NCBI RefSeq assembly: GCF_958450345.1
Contig: NC_088782.1
Coordinates: 99,478,358 to 99,542,357 of the forward strand
Source of the DNA: Calliphora vicina
Lineage: Eukaryota > Arthropoda > Insecta > Diptera > Calliphoridae
Direction of reading: 5' to 3'
DNA length: 64,000 bases
Position numbers and translations under genes: made by a program. Under the pieces are notes generated by a model that was given only the letters and a program-made list of their open reading frames with translations, ran no database searches and was not told the DNA's origin. Shown piece by piece: positions 21,583 through 32,354 of the stretch (positions are counted from its first letter, which is position 1; every line of letters begins with the position of its first letter).

Positions 21583-23437
21583 AAAAGGGTATACAAATAT
21601 ATTTAGACAAATTTCAAGATATTTGGTTGTGGGACTTTTGCGGGAGCTATGACCTATTAGATTCGATTGTCATAGAATATTTTTACGTGATTTTTATGTA
21701 TTTATATGAGAGCTGTGGCCAATTATGGACCAATATTCACAAAATTCAGTATTATGATTTTTGAATACAAATTACTGATCTGTGTACCATTTTGGTTAAA
21801 TATATGGATGCTATGACCTATTATGATCCTAAGTATTTAAGGGCTTTTTTTGTAGAATTTCATATAAACAACGCTATTAACAAGAGTGGACCTTATGTGG
21901 GAGCTATGCCGAATTATGGACCAATATTTAAAAAATCTTGTAGTACGATTCTGGGATACAAATTACTGATCGGTGTAAAATTTTGGTTGAGTGTAGACTT
22001 TTATGGATATTTGTGCACGGTAATGTGTTTTCCTGAAGTAGTTCTTATATGGAGGTTATGACCAATTATGGGCCTATCATCATAAAATTTGGTACATCGA
22101 TTTTGAATAAATTTGTTTTGAATTTCAACCTGATAACTATATTTGTAAGAAATTTATGAGGATATTAGTGATTTTCGGGAGTGGACCTTATATGGGAGCT
22201 ATGGTTAAATATGGACCGATATTCACAAAATCCAGAAGTATGATTACTGGATTCAAATTACTGGATCTGTGCGTAATTTCATTTTGATATCGATATGTTT
22301 TTAATACTTTTTAAGGTTAATATCTTTTTTCGGAAATGGGCCTTATAGGGGAGCTATGACCAATTATCGGCCAATCTGCATAAAATTTGGAACAGTGATG
22401 TCTATATATATGAGTATAATTTGTGTGGAATTTTAGCATGATAAATGTATTTATAAGAGATTTATGAGTACTTAACTGATTTTTGGAAGTGGACCTTATA
22501 TGGGAGCTATGGTCAAATATGGACCGATATTCACAAAATCCAGTAGTATGATTTCTAAATATAAACTATGGATGTGTGTGAAATTTTGTTTTGATATTGA
22601 TATTTTTTAGATATTTATGTAGGTTATTGTGTTTTTCGGAAGTGGTCCTTATATGGGAGCTATAACCAATTATCGGCCGATCTTCATAGAATTAAATACA
22701 GCGATTTTGGTATATATGGGGATTATTCATGTGGAATTTCAACTTGATAGCGATATTTATAAGACATTTATGCTTATTTAAGGGATTTTCGGAAGTGTAC
22801 TTTATATGGGGGCTATGGTCAAATATGGGCCGATCCACGAAAAATTTTGTAATATAATTTCTTTTACCACAAAACTTATTTTTGCTGAATTTCATGTGGA
22901 TATTCCTATTTGGTAGGCATTTATAGACCATAGAACCATATTTCGGGAAAAAATTTGTATGGGTGCTAGGAGAAATCATGGACCGATTCTTATAATTTTC
23001 ACCAGAGTTACTCCTTTTATCATAAAAGTAACGAGTGCAAAATTTTATGATTTTAGCTGCAATATATTTACAAAAAATGTCCAAAAATATGTGAAAATTA
23101 TCAATTTTTTTTGAGGTTGTCCCACATTTTCATTCATAACTTTGGTTCCACTGTACCGATTTCGCTGATTTTCAATACCAAACTGCTTAGGACAATAATA
23201 AACATTTTTCTTGCAACTCTACTAAGTTTGTTTGCGTATTTTGGACGTGAGCGTGTTTTACACAGACGGACAGACGGACAGACAGACAGACAGACGGACA
23301 TGGCTCAATCGACTTAGAATTTCATAAGGATCAATAATATATATACTTTGTTGGGTCTCAGATGAATATTTCTCAATGTTACACACGGAATGACAAACTT
23401 ATATATACCCTCATTCACCACTTATGGTGGTGGAGGG
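21583..23437 (+). mobile_element. HINE-A 3' module 2 of the tandem array
   Basis: Near-identical to modules 1 and 3. The GGGAGCTATG landmark and its variants occur at about 22047, 22189, 22344, 22497, 22650, 22801 and 22955, a spacing of 142-155 bp. The GACR array is at 23263-23300. Compared with module 1 it retains ACAACGCTATTA near 21869, deleted there. Confidence 0.9.
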
Positions 23438-23993
23438 TATAAAAAGGGTATACAAATATATTTAGACAAATTTCAAAATATTTGGTTATGGGACTTTTGC
23501 GGGAGCTATGACCTGTTATGATTCGATTGTCATAAAATATTTTTACGTGAATTTTATGTATTTATATGAGAGCTGTGGCCAATTATGGACCAATATTCAC
23601 AAAATTCAGTATTATGATTTTTGAATACAAATTACTGATCTGTGTACTATTTTGATTTAATATATGGATGCTATGACCTATTATGGTCCTAAGTATTTAA
23701 GGGCTATTTTTGTAGAATTTCATATATACAACGCTATTAACAAAAATGGATCTTATGTGGGAGCTATGCCAAATTATGCACCAATATTTAAAAAATCTTG
23801 TAGTACGATTCTTGGATACAAATTACTCATCGGTGTAATATTTTGGTTGAGTGTAGATTTTTATGGATATTTGTGCAGGGTAATGTGTTTTCCTGAAGTA
23901 GTTCTTGTATGGAGGTTATGACCAATTATGGGCCTATCATCATAAAATTTGGTACATCGATTTTTGTATATCTATATATATAAAAGAGTAACG

Positions 23994-24041
23994 TTACTGA
24001 CTGACTGACTGACTGACTGACTGACTGACTGACTGACTGAT
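23994..24041 (+). repeat. (CTGA)n microsatellite in the Helitron
   Basis: About eleven uninterrupted ACTG/CTGA units, starting 24 bases inside the Helitron 5' end. Confidence 0.95.
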
Positions 24042-24924
24042 TCATCATCGCACAGCCCAAACGGCTGAAGCTAGAATCACGAAATTTTAACTGTGGGTTC
24101 CTCCCTCCCCAAAACGATCCGATAAGAAGGGATTTTTGGAAATTCGAACGTTTAGGGGGTAAAAAAGGGTAAAAACGGGTAAATTCGGTAACCTTATATC
24201 TTCAAAACTAATAAAGATACAAAAAAACTTAAAGTTGCATGTTACTCCATTTAAAAAATAAGCTGACAGGTGTTTCGTACTTTTTCGAAATTCGAAACAT
24301 TTAGGGGAGAAAACGGGTAAAAACTGTATTTTGGTACTTTTTTTGCACCCTATGTATCTTTTAAACCAATAAACATATAAACAAATTTTAAATCGCATTC
24401 TTTACTTTTCAAAAAATAAAAAATATAAGTTTGGTACTTTTTGGAAATTCGAACCCTTAAGGGATAAAAATTGTGTTTATTTTTGGTACTTTTTCATAAA
24501 ATATGTTTTTCTATAATTTGACATAGGCATACGAATATTTTATTATGAGCTCCCACCACGATACAGAAATTTATTTGAATTAAATTTTACCAAAGCAATG
24601 GGGATAAAAAAGGTACCAAAAAGGGGATAAAATCGGAAAAATACATTTTATTGAAATTATTAAGCCAATTTTGATAATTTTTTTAACACTGGTTCCTGGA
24701 TTCATACAAAAATTAACTAACAGGGTGTTATTTGGAACTCGAGTGCCAAGGTGTATATTGGGCCAAATCCGGGTAAACAGTTTGGTACTTTTTTAAAACA
24801 TATTTTTTCTTGGGCACATTAACACAGATTTTAATATTTTGAGACATGTCTGTAGCATAAACAATTTTGGCAAAATGGAATATTTTTAAAGGTCGAACTT
24901 GAGGGGTGTTCGAGGAAGAAAAGG

Positions 24925-26965
24925 GAAATTGGTACTTTTCTCCTAATGGTACTTTTTTAATATTTTAAATTATTGCACTTATCGACATTAAAGTTAGCTG
25001 ATTTGTATCTGAGTGAAGTTTGTGTTAGGCATAGGGTATAATATTTAGGTACCAAAATGTGTGAACAGAACTATAGGTACTTTTTTGTTCTTCTAATGGT
25101 ACTTTTTTGAAATTTCTATAACAATGGACTTAGAAACATGAAATTAAACATATATGGTCCTAAGTGAGCGAGAATTCTAGGGGGAGACTTTTTGGTACTT
25201 TTTCTTTATTGGAATGGTACTTTTTGTAATTTCTTCACCAATGAACCTAGAAACATAAAATAAAGCTTATATATAAACCGAGTGAGTAGGAAACCACAAG
25301 TGTGGGTTTTTTGGTACTTTTTCTATATTCTAATGGTACTTTTTTGAATTTTCTATAACTATGGACTTAGAAATATGAAATTAAGCATATATGGTCCTAA
25401 GTAAGTGAGAATTCTAGGGGGAGACTTTTTGGTACTTTTTCTTTATTCGATTGGTACTTTTTGTAATTTTTTCACCAATGAACCTAGAAACATGAAATAA
25501 AGCTTATATGGAACCGAGTGAGTGGGAAACCACAATTGTGGGGTTTTTGGTACTTTTTCTATATTCTAATGGTACTTTTTTGAATTTTCTATAACAATGG
25601 ACTTAGAGACATGAAATTAAGCATATATGGCCCTAAGTGAGTGAGAATTCTAGGGGGAGACTTTTTGGTACTTTTTCTTTATTCGAATGGTACTTTTTGT
25701 AATTTCTTCGCCAATGAACCTAAAAACATGAAATTAAGCTTATACGGACCGGAGTGAGTGGGAATCTACAGTGACTGCTTTTTGGTACTTTTTCTATATT
25801 CTAATGGTACTTTTTGAATTTTCTACAATAAAGGACCTAGAAACATGAAATTAAGCGTATATGGTCCTATGTGAGTGAAAATTCAAGCGGATACTTCATG
25901 GTACTTTTTTTTATTATAATGGTACTTTTTTTTAATTTTCTATAACAATGGACTTAGAAACATGAAATTAAGCATACACGGTCCTAAGTCAGTGAGAATT
26001 CTAGGGAGAGATTTTTGGTACTTTTTTTTTAATCGAATGGTACTTTTTGTAATTTCTTCACCAATGAACCTAGAAACATGAAATAAAGCTTACATGGGCC
26101 AGAGTGGGTGGGCATCTACAAGTGACTGCTTTTTGGTACTTTTTCTATATTATAATGGTACTTGGACCTAGAAATATGTAATTAAGCGTATATGGTCCTA
26201 TGTGATTGAAAATTGAGCGGATACTTCATGGTACTTTTTCTTTATTATAATGGTACTTTTTTTAATTTTCTATAACAATGGACTTAGAAACATGAAATTT
26301 AGCATACACGGTCCTAAGTCAGTGAAAATTCTAGGGGGAGACTTTTTGGTACTTTTTCTCTATTCGAATGGTACTTTTTGTAATTTCTTCACCAATGAAC
26401 CTAGAAACATGAAGTAAAGCTTATATGGACCGGAGTGAGTGGGAATCCACGAGTGCCTGACTTTTGGTACTTTTTGTATATTGTAGCGGTACTTTTTGAA
26501 TTTTCTGTAATAATGGCCATAAAAATATGAAATTAATCGTATATGTTATAAAGTGAGTGAGAATTCCAGGGGGAGACTTTTTGGTACTTTTTCTTTATTC
26601 TAATGGTACTTTTTTGAATTTTTTATAACAATGAAGTTAGAAACATGATATTAATCGTATATGTTCTAAAGTGAGTGAGAATTCTAGGGATAGACTTTTT
26701 GGTACTTTTTCTTTATTCGAATGGTACTTTTTGTAATTTCTTCACCAATTAACCTAAAACCATGAAATTAAGCTTATATGGGAGTGAGTGGGAAACCACA
26801 AGTGGGGGCTTTTTGGGACTTTTAATATATTCTAATGGTACTTTATGAATTTTCTGTAATAATGGACATAGAAATATGAAATTAGGCGTCTATGGTCCCA
26901 AGTGAGTGGAAATTCAAGGCGCTTGGTACTTTTTCTTTGTTCTCATACGTACTTTTGTGAATTTA
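24925..26965 (+). repeat. 118-bp minisatellite with 236-bp dimer period inside the Helitron
   Basis: About 17 units marked by GGTACTTTTT pairs. Starts of successive units were read at 25194, 25313, 25431, 25549, 25667 and 25784, i.e. every 117-119 bp. Two unit types alternate: one with CTAGGGGGAGACTTTTTGG and TGGTCCTAAGTGAGTGAG, the other with TTCTTCACCAATGAACCTAG and GTGAGTGGGAA. The higher-order period is therefore about 236 bp. Towards both ends the units decay. Confidence 0.88.
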
Positions 26966-28754
26966 CTATAATAATGGACCTAGCGTTTCCAAAAAACCAA
27001 AGAATTTCAAAACCGCGGTTTCGTTTTTTTTTGGGTTTTGTGATAATTTTTAAATATTAATTGTTATAGAAACAAAATTAGTTGATAATATAGGAAAGGC
27101 TATACAAATTTAAAATTCAAAATTGACGGGTTATGGTTTAGTGAATGCGAATTCAGAAGTGATAATCAATGGTACTATTTGTTTATTGCAATGGTACTTT
27201 TAAAATATTTTATAATAATTTTAGGCACACATGATTTTAAATGAATTTGAATTCACAAAAGGTGACTTTAGTGGTAACTTTCTTTTGCATTTTCTATAAT
27301 AATGGACCCAGAAATATGAAATTAGACATTTACAATTAGATTCACAAAGGGAGACTTAATAGTACTATTTCATTCTTCTAATTGGGGTGGCGAAGCGCAC
27401 CGGGTCTGCTAGTATTGAATAAATTTGTTTTGAATTTCAACCTGATAACTATATTTGCAAGAAATTTATGAGGATATTAGTGATTTTCGGGAGTGGACCT
27501 TATATGGGAGCTATGGTTAAATATGGACCGATATTCACAAAATCCAGAAGTATGATTACTGGATTCAAATTACTGGATCTGTGCGTAATTTCATTTTGAT
27601 ATCGATATGTTTTTAATACTTTTCAAGGTTAATATCTTTTTTCGGAAATGGGCCTTATAGGGGAGCTATGACCAATTATCGGCCAATCTGCATAAAATTT
27701 GGTACAGTGATATCTATATATATGAGTATAATTTTTGTCGAATTTTAGCATGATAAATGTATTTATAAGAGATTTATGAGTACTTAACTGATTTTTGGAA
27801 GTGGACCTTATATGGGAGCTATGGTCGAATATGGACCGATATTCACAAAATATAGTAGTATGATTTCTAAATATAAACTGTGGATGTCTGTGAAATTTTC
27901 TTTTGATATTGATATTTTTTAGATATTTATGTAGGTTATTGTGTTTTTCGGAAGTGGTCCTTATATGGGAGCTATAACCAATTATCGGCCGATTTTCATA
28001 GAATTAGGTACAACAATTTTGGTATATATTGGGATTATTCATGTCGAATTTCAACTTGATAGCGATTTTTATAAGACATTTATGCTTATTTAAGAGATTT
28101 TCTTTATATGGGGGCTATGGTCAAATATGGGCCGATCCACGAAAAATTTTGTAATATAATTTCTTTTACCACGAAACTTATTTTCGCTGAATTTCATGTG
28201 GATATTCGTATTTTGTAGGCATTTATAGACCATAGAACCATATTTCGGGAAGATATTTGTATGGGGGCTAGGAGAAATCATGGACCGATTCTTATAATTT
28301 TCACCAGGGTTACTCATTTTATCATAAAAGTAACGAGTGCAAAATTTTATGATATTAGCTGCAATATATTTACAAAAAATGTCCAAAAATATGTGAAAAT
28401 TATCAATTTTTTTTGAGGTTGTCCCACATTTTCATTCATAACTTTGGTTCCACTGTACCGATTTCGCTGATTTTCAATACCAAACTGCTTAGGACAATAA
28501 TAAACACTTAGGACAAATAAAAAGCAACTCTACTAAGTTTGTTTGCATATTTTGGACGTGAGCGTGTTTTACACAGACGGACAGACGGACAGACGGACAG
28601 ACAGACGGACATGGCTCAATCGACTTAGAATTTCATAAGGATCAATAATATATATACTTTGTTGGGTCTCAGATGAATATTTCTCAATGTTACACACGGA
28701 ATGACAAACTTATATATACCCTCATTCACCACTTATGGTGGTGGAGGGTATAAA

Positions 28755-29390
28755 AAAGGGGAAATAAATCTGTAACTTCTAAATAGCTAGTCTGGTTTGG
28801 ACGGAATTTCACGTGCATAAAAAGGAAGTGTTGCCCAGTGTAAGGTTTGAATTTGGACCTTACGAGGGTCGAGGTCAAGGGTTCCCAAACTAAGACATAT
28901 CGGGTGTGTTTAATATTTGTGTTTGTGATGCGATTTCCAAAATATTTTTTTTGGAACACAAACGCAGAAATATGATCGTTTTAAAAATAAACAAATCCGA
29001 GGTTTCCTACTTTTGGGACCCCTGGCCACGCCCTTGGGGGATCCATCAGACTAACCGTTCAGAAATTACAGATTTATTTACCTATTTTTTTTCTATACCA
29101 CAAACTACAAAAATTCAAATATTTGGCCTTGCAGCATAATTTTAGATATGAAATTCACAGAGTCTCTCAATGACATTTCACGTGCTACAAATATTTTATA
29201 TGTTTCCTTTGAGAGAAATATGAAAAAAATCATAATAACCTTAAAAGGCCCCTTTTTATCCAGCTCACCAAATCCAGGACAAACGATATCTTAGAATAAG
29301 TTAAGGTTTTATTTTAGTCGGGAGTATCCACAACTTTTTTGTGGCACCCCTTATATGGTAACTCTGCAACTATAAAAAAAAATGTACAAA
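28755..29390 (+). repeat. Repeat E, longest upstream copy
   Basis: Begins GGGGAAATAAATCTGTAACTT directly after the HINE-A 3' end. It shares AAATAAATCT...TTCTAAA, TTTCACGTGCATAAAAA and GAAGTGTTG with the captured E pieces at 19000-19150 and 19535-19648, and with 41600-42000. Repeat E seems to be a dispersed family of unknown type; ends not resolved. Confidence 0.55.
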
Positions 29391-30972
29391 ACAAAAAACT
29401 AGTCTAGTGTTTAGTTAAATCCAATGTTTAAATAACAGATTTCCTTGAATATTGTTTGCCATAAATGCTTCATTCTACATAATATGGCTGGTACTTTCGC
29501 TTAGTTGGCCTTTCACCCTTTCACCACACTCTGTTTCAAGCTGTGCAGTTTTCCTTTTTTTTCAATGCTGGCACTTTAACAGCATATGTTGTTTAGTCAT
29601 GGCAAATCTTGTGGTACATTTTGCTATATTTGTAACAAAAATAAATCTGCAACAGCTACAACAATAACAGAAAATGTTTTGTTAAAGTTGTTTATATTTT
29701 TGTTTAGCTTTTATTTTCTCTCTCTCTTTTGAACAGAATACTGCAAATCCTTTTTATACTATTTTGGGTTTAAAATCAATTTAATTAAAGTCTAAAACAC
29801 TTGTGAAACATGCGATTTCTGTTTATGCAATATAAATATATTTTTATGTAGGACTACATGTATGTTTAAAAAGCATATGGTGTGATGTGTGTAGTTATTT
29901 TACTAAATAACACGTATATAAACTACTTTACTACTGACCAGCACTTAGTGATAGGACTGAAATTTAGCTATAGGTTTATGCTAGGGTTGCCACACGCCCT
30001 CGGTATTGGCTATAACATTTGAAAAAATAGATGAGTATTCAAATATATGTAATAAATTTCACTAAATTTTTGAATAACACTGTCCAAAAAATTGACTTTT
30101 TGATTGGAACAGAATAGCAAAATAGTCCTTGATCTACAGAAAACATTCATACACATGGAAGTTATATTAAAAAAATCGAGCCAAATAATCGAGCCGGCAA
30201 AATTTTTCGTGGAATATTTTAATCCTTACATGGCCTTTCTGAAAGGAATTTATTTGATTTGCTTGAAAAAGGGGTAACAATTACCCTAAGGAGAGAAGGT
30301 AGAGGTAGAGAAATTCCACAATATAACTCTGACAATAAGAATTTCCTCAGACATTAACTTACAAAATTTTACTAATTTAGTAATGCTCCCTTCCATCAAA
30401 AAATTAAAACTTTGACAGACTGTATAATCAGACCAGCTGGACTATAAGTTTACTCTACAAAAATGATTATATATGAAATTAAACATTTTATTTATGAATA
30501 GTAGATAGAACAATTTTAAGTATAAAAGCTTAATGACTATTTTCTAGTACAGTATATGCATGTTGAGGTAATGCTACTAAAGCCCTGTTTTTATTGTCGT
30601 ATTTTCTATAAGATAAGAGCGATTCTACCACAAATGCCTTATAATAAATTCGCCTCGCATTGCCCTAAGGCGTATTAATTGTTTAGAGGCTCGATATGTC
30701 AAATTCATCTGTGTTTGTTAATGCTATTACTAACCAAGAAACAACTGGCAAGAAACAACTGGCAGACTTTGACAGTTACAGCCAACATAAACAATAACAA
30801 ATTCCATGTGGTTTTTTGTAAATATTGTATTTTTTGTATAATAGCTAATATGATCTGTAAAATTTTTGTATAGAAGAGTACGAATGTAGTAAAATCATCT
30901 GACATTGAGATAAAATACGGATGAATATTCAAAAAACTAACAAGTTGTATTATATCGGGTTTGCATTTGTAT
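29391..30972. other. Unassigned, apparently single-copy DNA
   Basis: No repeat match elsewhere in the window. Open frames at 29452-29667 and 30679-30873 have no recognised domain. Codon composition follows local AT content. TAGGGTTGCCACACG near 29983 resembles a hAT end, but no partner end was found. Confidence 0.45.
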
Positions 30973-30976
30973 ATAT

Positions 30977-32354
30977 TGTTGTTTTAACCTTTTCAAAACG
31001 TTGGCTTATTTCCTTTAAATAAACCGTTTAGTAGTTTAAAAATTGTAACAATTCTTTATTTATTTAAAATGTACAACAACCACAGAATAAAATAGTCACT
31101 CAATGTTTTTTTTATACACGTTTATAAATTCGAAAAAATACCTACACAATTTATAATGTACACGAATTCACTTGAAAACAAGTAAGAAAGTATGGTCGGT
31201 CAAGCCCGACCATATAATACCCTACACTAAGTAAAAGAGCAAAAAAAAATTTTCTTTTAAAATTTCAATAATTTATATTTTTGAGTGATTTTCGGAAGTG
31301 GGGTTATATGGGGGCTATGACCAATTATGGACCGATCACCATGAAATTAGGTCGTGTGATTTATGTCTATATTAAAGTTAACTATGTTGAATTTTGTGTG
31401 TTTACCAACATTTTTAAGCGATTTATGCACGTTAAAGTGATTTTCGGAAGCGGGTCTATATGGGAGCTACGACTAATTATGGACTGATCGTAACAAAATT
31501 TGGTGACATGAATTTTGTGTATATAAAACTTATTTGGAGCGGAATTTGTGGAGATACATTTATAAATTAAACATTTATGACCGATAAAGTCCAATTTCGG
31601 GAGGACATTTGTATGGGGGCTAGGTGAAATAGTGGACCGATTTCAGCCAGTTTCAATAGGCTTGGTCCTTGAGCCGAAAAAGTAATATGTACTAAATTTT
31701 ATCGAAATATCTTCAAAATTGCGACCTGTACTCTGCGCACAAGGTTTACATGGACAGCCAGCCAGCCAGCCAGCCGACCAGACGGACGGACGGACGGACG
31801 GACGGACATCGCTTAATCGACTCAGAAAGTGATTCTAAGTCGATCGGTATACTTTAAGGTGGGTGTTAGACTAATATTTTTGGGCGTTACAAACATCTGC
31901 ACAAACGCATAATACCCTCCCCACTATGGTGGTGTAGGGTATAAATACAGTACACTTTAAGGCACTCTGTTGATGTTTATTCGAATAGCGTCTCTGATAA
32001 ACTGACTAACAACTACAACCTCTGCCAGTATTTATAACACTAGATTGTTCTTTAACTGTCAATGCTCGTATATTCGAAGCCTAGAGCTTTCTAATGCACA
32101 CGCCATCTCTGGTGAACTTTCTACAATGTTCTTTAACTGTCAAAACTGAATATTAGAATTCGAATATATGAGTCACAGCAAACATTCAGTGCTGCCATAC
32201 TTACGATCAATGATCAACTAAAAGTTTTTATTCAATGTTAGTAATGCCCACATATATGTTACAGTATGAGAGGCACAGCTTTTTGAAAACATTATGCAAC
32301 TTTAAATCAGCCGTTAAGATCATTATATTTGAATTCAAATACAATTTCGTAACA
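30977..32354. mobile_element. Solo LTR (probable Gypsy-type) containing a HINE-C
   Basis: Starts TGTTGTTTTAACC and ends TTTCGTAACA, flanked by ATAT (30973-30976 and 32355-32358). It matches the second LTR at 37951-38550 along its whole length apart from small indels and the HINE-C. TG...CA ends, a roughly 600-bp length and a 4-bp ATAT duplication fit an insect Gypsy-type LTR left after LTR-LTR recombination. Orientation cannot be set because no internal region, primer-binding site or polypurine tract remains. Confidence 0.83.
31179..31943 (+). mobile_element. HINE-C copy with resolved empty site
   Basis: Starts CAAGTAAGAAAGTATGGTCG with the GGTCGG...CCGACC palindrome and ATACCCTACACT; ends GGTGGTGTAGGGTATA. 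It has three 152-bp-type landmarks (31462 to 31613 is 151 bp) and a CAGC/GACG array at 31757-31807. The host LTR reads CACTTGAAAA | element | (A)ATACAGTAC, while the second LTR has CACTTGTAAAATACAGCAC. Thus no more than one or two bases can be duplicated. Confidence 0.92.

Larger units (their letters stand above)
23971..27412 (+). mobile_element. Non-autonomous Helitron, 3442 bp
   Basis: The 5' end TCTATATATATAAAAGAG begins with TC. The 3' end GGGTCTGCTAG ends with CTAG, preceded by a GC-rich hairpin at 27386-27401 (GGTG, bulged G, CG / loop AAG / CG, CACC), 7 bases before CTAG. Insertion is between A and T of GTATA|TATTG with no target duplication; sister modules keep the uninterrupted site (about 20269 and 53390). 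These are the canonical Helitron hallmarks (TC, hairpin, CTRR, A-T target). There is no Rep/helicase coding frame; the longest open frame is about 100 codons. The interior is a CTGA microsatellite and a long minisatellite. Confidence 0.95.
23438..28754 (+). mobile_element. HINE-A 3' module 3, split by a Helitron
   Basis: The sequence runs as in modules 1 and 2 up to ATCGATTTTTGTATA (23970), is interrupted by the Helitron, and resumes at TATTGAATAAATTTG (27413). The rest continues to the standard 3' end at about 28750. Without the Helitron the module is 1875 bp. The GACR array is at 28574-28611. A small insertion/duplication (CACTTAGGACAAATAAAAAG) lies near 28505. Confidence 0.9.

Noticed and set aside
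22692..23084. Minus-strand open frame of 130 codons in HINE-A, recurring at 28090-28386, 14734-15015 and 53981-54421
   Set aside because: It follows the 152-bp repeat units, and its conservation is explained by recent copying of the whole element. Length and boundaries differ between copies, there is no start-codon context, and no domain is recognisable.
24925..26965. Regularly spaced repeats as a CRISPR array
   Set aside because: Units are 118 bp and contiguous, with no unique spacers, and the setting is a eukaryotic transposon.
29983..30010. TAGGGTTGCCACACG as the start of a hAT element
   Set aside because: No complementary end was found downstream within several kilobases.
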